The translations under genes and the position numbers were made by a program. Shown here piece after piece: positions 1 to 6,008 of a stretch of 6,852 nt of DNA; positions within the stretch are counted from its first letter, which is position 1; the number at the start of each line of letters is the position of its first letter. The stretch comes from Candidatus Bathyarchaeota archaeon B23. Its GTDB lineage: Archaea; Thermoproteota; Bathyarchaeia; TCS64; B23. The notes below the pieces were generated by a model. That model was not told where the DNA came from, searched no databases, and saw only the letters and a list, made by a program, of their open reading frames with translations. The DNA lies in contig LUCA01000035.1 in the NCBI GenBank assembly GCA_001593875.1, forward strand, positions 1-6,852, in the 5' to 3' direction.

Positions 1-394
1 GAGGAGGAAGAAGCTTGGGTTTAGGCCGCCTCTCCACCTCCTCCAGGGCCCTCTCCAAGGCCTCTAGGAGATCCCTGATTGTCGTGGTGGTGTATTCGAA
101 TCTAAAGGGCAGCTCCAGGGGAGGGGGGAGATAGAAGTCCCCCTCCTTCTTGGGGGCGCTGGGGGGCTCCTCCATCTTCAGCAGCAGCTCCGCCTTCTTC
201 AGGTATATCAGGGCGGAGGTGTTTATCGCCACGCCGGCGGCCCTGAAGTCGATGCCCACCTTATACATCTCCTCCAGCAGGGTTGTGAGGAGGAAGGTGA
301 GGTCTATCTCCCAGGGTGAGACCTTCTTCAACTTCGACTCCGCGAAGAGGATCTCCCAGGGAGGCTTGAGGTAGAAGGGCTTCTCGCTCCTCAA
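1..394 (-). CDS. scpA: Segregation and condensation protein A (ScpA kleisin), 3' end cut by the window edge
   Basis: This is the kleisin partner of SMC: it bridges the two SMC heads and helps form the ring that organises the chromosome in the cytoplasm. Only the first 131 codons are in the window; the reading frame is open to position 1. What is visible matches the ScpA family: an N-terminal KPPWEILF stretch (about residues 10-17), the SPWEIDLTFLL motif (26-36) corresponding to the PWxID motif of ScpA, an INTSALIYLKKAELLLK helix (58-73), then PPLELPFRFEY (91-101) and a charged helix from about 106. The start is a TTG at 392-394 whose last two bases are the first two of the smc stop codon (TTGA on the minus strand). 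A strong GGAGGTGA lies four bases before it, and no ATG or GTG in this frame fits better. It is the second gene of an operon with smc and is probably translated by coupling. Family confidence is high because of both the motifs and the neighbour; the true C-terminus is not visible. Confidence 0.9.
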   Translation of the reverse strand, partial: MRSEKPFYLKPPWEILFAESKLKKVSPWEIDLTFLLTTLLEEMYKVGIDFRAAGVAINTSALIYLKKAELLLKMEEPPSAPKKEGDFYLPPPLELPFRFEYTTTTIRDLLEALERALEEVERRPKPKLLPP

Positions 395-3300
395 GCCCTC
401 ACCTCCAATCTGGGCAGGGCCAGCACTCGGCTTCTGCCGTTCTGGTTGAAGACTCCGTAGACCTTGTCGGCGGCCCTCACCATCACATCCTTAAGGGTGA
501 TGACGATGAATTGGGACTCCTCCGCACTCTCCCTGAGAACCTCGGCCAGCCTCACGATGTTCGCCTCGTCCAAGTGGGCGTCTATCTCATCTAGGAGGTA
601 GAAGGGGGCCTTGAGGAAGCGCTGTATCGCCAGCAGATAGGCGATGGCCGCCACCGACCGCTCGCCGCCGCTGGCCCCCCTCGCCAATCTCATGGACCTA
701 CCTGGGAACTGGATGTAGAGGTCGATGCCACCTGAGAAGGGGTCCTCGGGCTTCTGGAGCTCCAGTCGGCCGTCGCCGCCGTCGGTGAGCTTGGAGAAGA
801 TTGTGGAGAAGTTCTCGCAGAGCTCGTTGAAGGCCTCCATGAAGTGGTGGAGCTTCTCCCGCTCTATCTCCTCTATGAACCCCAGGATCGAGGCCTTCTC
901 CTCCTCCAGCTCGTTGATCCTGAGGCTGAGCTGCTTGTAGTTCTCCACCACCTGGAGATACTGCTCCTCAGCCAGCTGGTTGATGCCTCGGATTGAGACC
1001 CTCTCAGCTCTTATGCGACCTAGGGCTTCCTCTATCTCCTGTAGGTTCACCTCCTCAACGGGGAGGCCGTCGGGATAGCCGAGGGCTTCAAGCTCCTCCC
1101 GTCGTCGCTCTAGCTGTAGAGTTAGCCTCTGGGCCTCCATCTTCAGCTTTACGTTCTCCTCCCTCAGCCTCGACATCTGCCCCTCCAGTCGTCTCCTCTC
1201 CCTCTCGATCCCGGCCATCTCTCGCCTATGGCGCTCCACCACCTTCCGTATGGATCGAAGCCCCTCCAGTATCTCCGCCTTCTCCCTATCCAGGGTCTCT
1301 ATCTCCGAGTTGAGGCGCTCTATATCCGCTGTGACCTCCCCCCGCTTCTCCTCGATGGATCGTAGCTCGCCCCTAAGCCTCTCCATCTCCCCCTCTAGGC
1401 TTCTGATCCTCTGCCTCAGAACCCCCTCGATGAGGTTCTCGGTCATGGTGATCTCGGCTCTCACACCGTTCTGCTTCTCCTTCAGCTCTGAAAGCTGCCT
1501 CATCACCTCGTAGAGTTGTCCCTCCATCTCCGTCAGCTCTGAGGGGGTTAAACGCTTCAGCTCCTCTATCTCGCCCCTCCTCCGCCCTATCTCCTCCTCG
1601 ATCTTCGACCTCCGCTCCTTGAGGGTCTCTATGAGGGCTAGCTCCTTCTCCAGCTCCCCCTCCACGTCTTTGATCTCACCCTCCACCAGCTTCAGGTTCC
1701 TCTCGGCACGGCTGTAACCCCTTGAGACCTCCTCCCTCTCCCTCTCAACTCGCTCTATGCCACGTTTGATCTCATCCACCGCCTCGTTGAGCCTCCTCAG
1801 CCGCCCACCAGAACTCTGTAGACTCTTCAGCCCTCGGTCTATCCGGACCTTGAGATTCCTCACATCCCTCGAAAGCTTCTCGATCTCCTCCCTCTTGGGT
1901 ATGAGCCCTAAGAGCTCCCTCCGCCCCTGGAAGTGCCCCCCTGAGACAGCTCCCTCCACCTCGAAGACGTCTCCCTCCAGGGTAACAGCCCTATAGCCCT
2001 CGTCGACGACTCTAAGGGCCGCCTCCTCATCCTCCACCAAAACCGTGTCGCCCCATACATAGAGAATCGCCGATGCGTAGAGCTCGTCACATTTCACCAG
2101 AGAGGGTATTAATCCTATTATGCCTCTACCCCTCGGCTCCGGCGGCGGCTCTGGAGGCGTGAGGACGTTGAGGGGTAGGAACCTAGAGACGCCTAGCCTC
2201 GTCCTCTTCAACCTCCTGATGCAGTCCAGGGCCGTCTCTAGGTCTTCGACGACTATGGCGGTGTGCCATCCCCCTGAGGAGGCCTCCAGGGCCTTGGCAT
2301 ACTTTGAGTTATATTTAATGAGGTTGATGAGGGGGCCATGATACCCCGGTATGGCTCCAGCCTCCCCCATCTCTAGGATTCTCTCCCTAGCCCGCTCCCC
2401 GGTGGAGAGCTTCTCCCAAAGCTCCCTCTGAGCCTTCCACCTGGAGACCTCGCTCTCGGCCTTCTTGAGGAGGCCCCTGGCGTTCTTCACACCTGTTTTG
2501 AGGCTTCTATGCTTCTCCAATCCGTCCTTCAGCTCCTTGAACACCTCGAGGAGCCTCTGCTCCTCCCCCTCCTTCAGCTGTTTATACTCCTCCATCCTCT
2601 CCTTCAGGGAGTCTAGGGTTGACCTGAATCTCTCATACCTCCCCCTCAGACCCTTCAACCGCTCCTCTAGGCTCTCCACCCTTATGTTGTGTCTCTCCAT
2701 CTCGGCGTCGATGCCCCTCAGGGTGTCCTCCATCTGTATTATGGAATCCCTCAGCTCCTCCATCCGTCTCTGGCCTTCTCGGAGGGCCTCCCTCATCGAT
2801 GAGAGGGCCTCATCTAGACTCCTCCGCTTCTCCTCTAATCCCTCGATCTCCCCAGATAGCTGGGTCTCCCCCTCCCTCAGCTCTACGAGCCTTCCCTCAG
2901 CCTTCTCCAGCTCATTCCTCGCCTCCTCCAGCTCCCTCTCAGCCTCCTCCAGCCTCCGCTCGATCTCCCCCCTCCTCCGCCCCAGCTCCTCCAATCCATC
3001 CTCTAGGGCCGAGATCGTCGTCCTCTTCCCGGCGAGCTCCGACTCCAGCAGGGGGAGACGTGTTCCGCCTCGCTCCTCCATCTCCCTCTTAAATTCCTCA
3101 AGCCGCCTCTCAGTCTCTCTACGTCTCTCCTCCAGTCCCTCCACATCTCGCTTGAGGTGTTCTATCTCCTCCTCGTTCCTCCTCAGCTCCTCGCTTAGGC
3201 TGGAGAGCCTCCCCTCAAGTCTCGAAGTCTCATGGGTGAGTATTAGGGCTTCGAGCCTCGCCTCCTCCTCGGATAGGAAGCGGTATCTGATGGCGTCGTT

Positions 3301-3930
3301 CCTCTGCCTCTCCAGCTCCAAGACCCTCTTTCGAACCTCGTCGATCCTCGCCGTGGCCACCTCGATCCTCCTCTCAGCCTCCCTCAGCCGCTCCTGAGCC
3401 CTCGCCTTCCGTTCATCATACTCCCTCAACCCTATGAGCTCCTCAAGGGCCGCCATCCTCTCGGAGGCGGTGAGATCACTCAGCCTCGTCGCAGCCCCCT
3501 GGAGGACGATGTTGTAGCCGCTGGGGTTTATGCCGGCCATATCTAGGAGGTCGAGGACGGCTCTCCTGGAGACCCTCCGCCCGTTGATGAAGTAGCGGCT
3601 CCTCCCATCTCGATCCACTCTCCGGCTTATCGTCACCACATCCTTATCCACGGCCAGACCCCTATCGGCGTTATCGAGGGCGATGGAGACCTCCGCCACC
3701 CTCGCTCTGCCTCCCTCCACCACGCCGTCGTAGATCAGCTCCGAGAGGTCTGCGACCCTCATCCTCCTGCTGGCCAGCTCTCCGAAGACGAACTGGATGG
3801 CGTCGAGGATGTTGCTCTTCCCTCCGCCGTTGGGTCCGGTGATGATGTTGAGCCCGGGATCGAAGTTGAGCCTGACGGTGCCGCTGAAGGATTTGAAGTT
3901 CTTGACGACGAGCCTCTTGATGTGGACCAT
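391..3930 (-). CDS. smc: Chromosome segregation ATPase SMC
   Basis: Structural maintenance of chromosomes protein: an ATP-driven, DNA-binding homodimer that compacts and segregates the chromosome together with ScpA. Its 1179 residues are the usual length for prokaryotic SMC and all parts appear in order. The N-terminal head begins IKRLVVKNFKSF and carries Walker A GPNGGGKS at 32-39 (K38) and a Q-loop glutamine in YNIVLQG (Q144). A Glu/Arg-rich coiled-coil arm runs from about 165 to 520. The hinge spans about 525-665, opening near GAIPGYHGPL and closing with the glycine-rich GAVSGGH. The return arm is about 670-1045. The C-terminal head has PEDPFSGGID (1061-1070), signature ASGGERS (1086-1092), Walker B YLLDEID (1111-1117, catalytic E1115) and D-loop AHLDEAN. 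The hinge plus two long arms excludes Rad50, which has a zinc hook instead. The ATG at 3928-3930 gives the expected N-terminus with little spare sequence. It is first in an operon with scpA and is read from the TATA box about 55 bases upstream. The signature has Ala where Leu or Met is common. Confidence 0.97.
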   Translation of the reverse strand: MVHIKRLVVKNFKSFSGTVRLNFDPGLNIITGPNGGGKSNILDAIQFVFGELASRRMRVADLSELIYDGVVEGGRARVAEVSIALDNADRGLAVDKDVVTISRRVDRDGRSRYFINGRRVSRRAVLDLLDMAGINPSGYNIVLQGAATRLSDLTASERMAALEELIGLREYDERKARAQERLREAERRIEVATARIDEVRKRVLELERQRNDAIRYRFLSEEEARLEALILTHETSRLEGRLSSLSEELRRNEEEIEHLKRDVEGLEERRRETERRLEEFKREMEERGGTRLPLLESELAGKRTTISALEDGLEELGRRRGEIERRLEEAERELEEARNELEKAEGRLVELREGETQLSGEIEGLEEKRRSLDEALSSMREALREGQRRMEELRDSIIQMEDTLRGIDAEMERHNIRVESLEERLKGLRGRYERFRSTLDSLKERMEEYKQLKEGEEQRLLEVFKELKDGLEKHRSLKTGVKNARGLLKKAESEVSRWKAQRELWEKLSTGERARERILEMGEAGAIPGYHGPLINLIKYNSKYAKALEASSGGWHTAIVVEDLETALDCIRRLKRTRLGVSRFLPLNVLTPPEPPPEPRGRGIIGLIPSLVKCDELYASAILYVWGDTVLVEDEEAALRVVDEGYRAVTLEGDVFEVEGAVSGGHFQGRRELLGLIPKREEIEKLSRDVRNLKVRIDRGLKSLQSSGGRLRRLNEAVDEIKRGIERVEREREEVSRGYSRAERNLKLVEGEIKDVEGELEKELALIETLKERRSKIEEEIGRRRGEIEELKRLTPSELTEMEGQLYEVMRQLSELKEKQNGVRAEITMTENLIEGVLRQRIRSLEGEMERLRGELRSIEEKRGEVTADIERLNSEIETLDREKAEILEGLRSIRKVVERHRREMAGIERERRRLEGQMSRLREENVKLKMEAQRLTLQLERRREELEALGYPDGLPVEEVNLQEIEEALGRIRAERVSIRGINQLAEEQYLQVVENYKQLSLRINELEEEKASILGFIEEIEREKLHHFMEAFNELCENFSTIFSKLTDGGDGRLELQKPEDPFSGGIDLYIQFPGRSMRLARGASGGERSVAAIAYLLAIQRFLKAPFYLLDEIDAHLDEANIVRLAEVLRESAEESQFIVITLKDVMVRAADKVYGVFNQNGRSRVLALPRLEVRA
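399..406 (-). promoter_or_regulatory. Strong Shine-Dalgarno for scpA inside the smc 3' end
   Basis: The minus strand reads GGAGGTGA, then GGGC, then TTG. This is a near-perfect anti-16S match at good spacing and lies inside the last codons of smc. It decides the TTG start of scpA, which would otherwise be hard to call because the start codon is non-canonical and the upstream gene ends on top of it. Confidence 0.8.
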
Positions 3931-3984
3931 ACCTGAACCCCGTTGAGGACCGACTTTGATTAACCTAGGGTCTTCTAACCCTCA

Positions 3985-3993
3985 CTTTTATAA
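3985..3993 (-). promoter_or_regulatory. TATA box for the smc-scpA operon
   Basis: The minus strand reads TTATAAAAG, preceded by a purine-rich GAGGGGAGGG that could serve as the TFB-recognition region. With the usual archaeal spacing, transcription would start near 3962-3967, giving a leader of roughly 32-37 bases. No convincing Shine-Dalgarno is present in that leader: only AGGT directly against the ATG and a GGGG further up. smc may therefore be initiated weakly or by another mode, in contrast to scpA. Confidence 0.65.
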
Positions 3994-4041
3994 CCCTCCC
4001 CTCAAGGATTCAAACCTAAGGATCGAGGTGAGACGTCTAAC

Positions 4042-4066
4042 GTCCATATTATAGGGTATTATGGAC
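4042..4066 (+). promoter_or_regulatory. Putative promoter element of the peptidase gene within a 7-base inverted repeat
   Basis: GTCCATA (4042-4048) and TATGGAC (4060-4066) are perfect inverted 7-mers separated by 11 bases. The AT-rich core holds TATTAT twice (4047-4052 and 4057-4062), with start points 10 bases apart. ATATTATA at 4046-4053 is the best TATA-like match on the plus strand upstream of the peptidase gene. It would put the transcription start near 4075 and leave a leader of about 68 bases. The symmetry could be an operator overlapping the TATA element, or chance; arms this short are expected by chance fairly often. Confidence 0.35.
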
Positions 4067-4128
4067 TAGTAGGGGGTCTTCGGGGCGTCGAGGCCAAGGC
4101 TTTAGAGGAGATACGCCTATCCTCACAC

Positions 4129-4134
4129 GGAGGT
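4129..4134 (+). promoter_or_regulatory. Shine-Dalgarno of the M24 peptidase gene
   Basis: GGAGGT lies eight bases before the ATG at 4143-4145. This fixes the start codon and argues for a leadered transcript, so the TTTAGAGG at 4101-4108 is probably not the TATA box. Confidence 0.75.
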
Positions 4135-4142
4135 CGACGGCG

Positions 4143-5204
4143 ATGAGGTTAGAGAGACTGATAAAGGGGGTTGAGGAGGAGGGATTGGACGCCTACCTGG
4201 TCCATGGATCGGCGAACATCTACTACCTCACCTCCTCCACCGGCGGAGGCTTACTTCTCATCAGGGAGGGCGAGGCAACGCTCTACACCCCAGGGCTGAA
4301 CTACCCCATGGCCCTGGAGCAGGTGGAGGTGTGTGAAGTCTCCTCCTATCCCAGAGGCGAGGAGGGGCTATTCAAGGCCATCTCAGGGCGATTGAGGGAA
4401 GGAGAGAGCGTCGGCTACAACACCCTCCCCCTCAGCCTCTACAGGAGGCTGAGGGAGGCCTTCGAGGGGGTGGAGCTGAGGGAGAGATCGGAGCTGATCT
4501 GGAGGATGAGGAGAGTTAAGGAGGAGGGGGAGCTGGAGCTGATGAGGAGGGCGGGCAGGTTGGCCGACTTGGGGATGGAGGCGGCGAGGGAGGCCCTAAG
4601 GCAGGGGGTGAGAGAGCATGAGGTGGCCGCTGAGATAGCCCATGTGATGATGAGGGAGGGGGCTGAGGGCCTAGCCTTCCAACCCATCGTCGCCTCCGGC
4701 TATCGATCGGCCTACCCCCATGGAGGGGTGACCGATAAGAGAATTGAACAGGGAGAGCTGGTGGTTGTCGACATTGGAGCCACCTACAAGGAGTATAGAT
4801 CCGATATAACTAGGACCTTCATCGTGGGGAAGCCGTCACAGAGGCAGGAGCGGATCTACAACGTGGTCTTGGAGGCTCACCTCAAGGCGATGGAGACCTT
4901 AAAGCCAGGGGTTGAGGCGAGGGAGGCCGACGATATAGCCCGAAGGGTGATCTCAGAGGCCGAGCTGGGTGAGTACTTCATCCACTCCCTAGGCCACGGC
5001 GTAGGACTGGAGGTCCATGAACCCCCAACCCTAAGTGAGAGGAGCGAGGACGTGCTGGAGAGGGGGAACGTGGTGACCGATGAGCCCGGCGTCTACATAC
5101 CGAGATTCGGCGGCGTCAGGATCGAGGATATGGTGCTGATAACGGACTCGGGAGTCGAGAGGCTGACCCGATTCGAGAAGGATCTGGATGCTGTGATGAT
5201 CTAG
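4143..5204 (+). CDS. M24-family Xaa-Pro peptidase (prolidase / aminopeptidase P type)
   Basis: Cytosolic dinuclear-metal peptidase that cleaves bonds next to proline, either in Xaa-Pro dipeptides (prolidase, PepQ) or at the N-terminus of longer peptides (aminopeptidase P). The 353 residues match the length of archaeal prolidases. The N-terminal creatinase-like domain covers about 1-125, with ANIYYLTSSTGG at 24-35. The catalytic pita-bread domain follows and shows all five expected metal ligands: D210 (VVVDIGA), D221 (RSDITRTF), H285 (SLGHGVGL), E314 (DEPGVYIP) and E328 (RIEDMV). The supporting histidines H193 (YPHGG) and H292 (EVHE) are also present. The two-domain form separates it from methionine aminopeptidase, which lacks the N-terminal domain. 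The start has a good GGAGGT. It stands alone, divergent from smc and convergent with the prenyltransferase gene, so context says nothing more about its job. D313 beside the ligand E314 is unusual, as this position is normally Ile or Val. Whether it prefers dipeptides or longer peptides cannot be read from sequence. Confidence 0.9.
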   Translation: MRLERLIKGVEEEGLDAYLVHGSANIYYLTSSTGGGLLLIREGEATLYTPGLNYPMALEQVEVCEVSSYPRGEEGLFKAISGRLREGESVGYNTLPLSLYRRLREAFEGVELRERSELIWRMRRVKEEGELELMRRAGRLADLGMEAAREALRQGVREHEVAAEIAHVMMREGAEGLAFQPIVASGYRSAYPHGGVTDKRIEQGELVVVDIGATYKEYRSDITRTFIVGKPSQRQERIYNVVLEAHLKAMETLKPGVEAREADDIARRVISEAELGEYFIHSLGHGVGLEVHEPPTLSERSEDVLERGNVVTDEPGVYIPRFGGVRIEDMVLITDSGVERLTRFEKDLDAVMI

Positions 5205-6008
5205 TTATCGGCCGAACCTCCTCTGCCTCCTCTGATAGCTCCTGATGGCCCTATAGAGGTCGATGTCCCTGAACTCGGGCCAGTAGACGTCGAGGAAGAA
5301 GAGTTCACTATAGGCTGACTGCCATAGGAGGAAGCCGCTCAGTCTCGCCTCCCCAGAGGTTCGTATGATAAGGTCCGGGTCCGGCTGGGGGAGATGAGAG
5401 GTGTAGAGGTGCTTCTCGAAGAGGCCTTCGTCGATCTCCCCAGGTTCCAGCTCCCCCTCCTCCACCCTCTCGGCGATCTTCTTGGCGGCATCCACGATCT
5501 CGGCTCTCCCACCGTAGGCGACGGCTAGGTTGAGGTAGAAGTCCTCATAGCCCTTCGTCTCCTCCTCCACTTGATAGACGAGCTGTCGTAATCTCTCTGG
5601 GAGGAGATCGATCCGGCCTATGACCCGCACCTTAACCCTCTTCTCATGGATGACGTCGGAGTTCAGGAGCTCCTTCAGCTTCTCCTCCAGCAGCTCCATC
5701 AGCTCCTCCACCTCCTCCTTAGGGCGGTTGAAGTTCTCGGTGGAGAAGCAGTAGAGGGTGATGCTCTCTATCCCCAGATCGAGGCACCACTCCAGGAACT
5801 CCTTAGCCTTCTCCGCCCCCACCCTATGCCCCTCCCAGGGGAGACGGCTCTGGGAGGAGGCCCAACGCCTATTGCCGTCGAGGATCACCCCGATATGCTT
5901 GGGCTTCTCCTCCAAGTTGATCTGACGCTTGAGCCAGCTCTTATAGAGCCTGTAGACCCCCAGCACCGAGAGGAGAGCTCTCAGGAGTGGATCAATCCTC
6001 AACTTCAT
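5205..6008 (-). CDS. uppS: Polyprenyl diphosphate synthase, cis-prenyltransferase (UppS family)
   Basis: Adds isopentenyl diphosphate units in cis to an allylic primer, giving the long polyprenyl diphosphate that is the precursor of the lipid carrier for N-glycosylation and envelope glycans. It acts at the cytoplasmic face of the membrane. Numbering from the ATG at 6006-6008 gives 267 residues. Visible motifs: HIGVILDGNRRWA (38-50, catalytic D44 and N46), GHRVGA (60-65, H61), FSTENFNRP (88-96), AYGGR (164-168), IIRTSGEARLS (214-224, diphosphate-binding R216, R222 and S224) and SAYSELFF (231-238, magnesium ligand E235). The N-terminal part (about 8-36), with LYKSWLKRQ, resembles the amphipathic helix of archaeal and eukaryotic members. 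A TTG lies directly upstream at 6009-6011 and would add one Met. Either start overlaps the upstream DUF373 gene, by 17 or 20 bases, so the pair is co-transcribed and likely coupled. Its stop codon abuts that of the convergent peptidase gene. The product chain length cannot be told from sequence. Confidence 0.94.
   Translation of the reverse strand: MKLRIDPLLRALLSVLGVYRLYKSWLKRQINLEEKPKHIGVILDGNRRWASSQSRLPWEGHRVGAEKAKEFLEWCLDLGIESITLYCFSTENFNRPKEEVEELMELLEEKLKELLNSDVIHEKRVKVRVIGRIDLLPERLRQLVYQVEEETKGYEDFYLNLAVAYGGRAEIVDAAKKIAERVEEGELEPGEIDEGLFEKHLYTSHLPQPDPDLIIRTSGEARLSGFLLWQSAYSELFFLDVYWPEFRDIDLYRAIRSYQRRQRRFGR

Larger units (their letters stand above)
3931..4142. other. Divergent intergenic region between smc and the M24 peptidase gene
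   Basis: This 212-base stretch is the only real non-coding gap in the window and is more AT-rich in places than the genes on either side. It holds the smc TATA box, the inverted repeat with AT-rich core, the 8-base palindrome AGACGTCT at 4031-4038 (its ACGTC repeats at 4040-4044), and the peptidase ribosome binding site. The octamer GGGTCTTC occurs at 3968-3975 and again at 4074-4081, near the two expected transcription starts. I see no tRNA, small RNA or small coding gene in it. Confidence 0.6.

Noticed and set aside
150..374. A 74-codon open frame on the plus strand at the left end
   Set aside because: It is Ser-rich antisense to scpA, whose minus-strand frame matches a known family and has a strong ribosome binding site.
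2465..3397. A 310-codon open frame on the plus strand opposite smc, rich in Ser, Leu and Arg
   Set aside because: It is the antisense image of GAG/CTC-rich coiled-coil codons. It has no domain signature and no Shine-Dalgarno, and it lies wholly inside a clear SMC gene.
391..3930. Rad50 or another long coiled-coil ATPase as an alternative identity
   Set aside because: A globular hinge with the GAVSGGH glycine motif lies between the two arms and there is no CxxC zinc hook. The neighbour is scpA, not mre11 or herA/nurA.
4101..4108. TTTAGAGG as a TATA box for the peptidase gene
   Set aside because: It would place transcription start on top of the GGAGGT site at 4129-4134, leaving that strong ribosome binding site unused. 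The sequence is also a poor TATA match.
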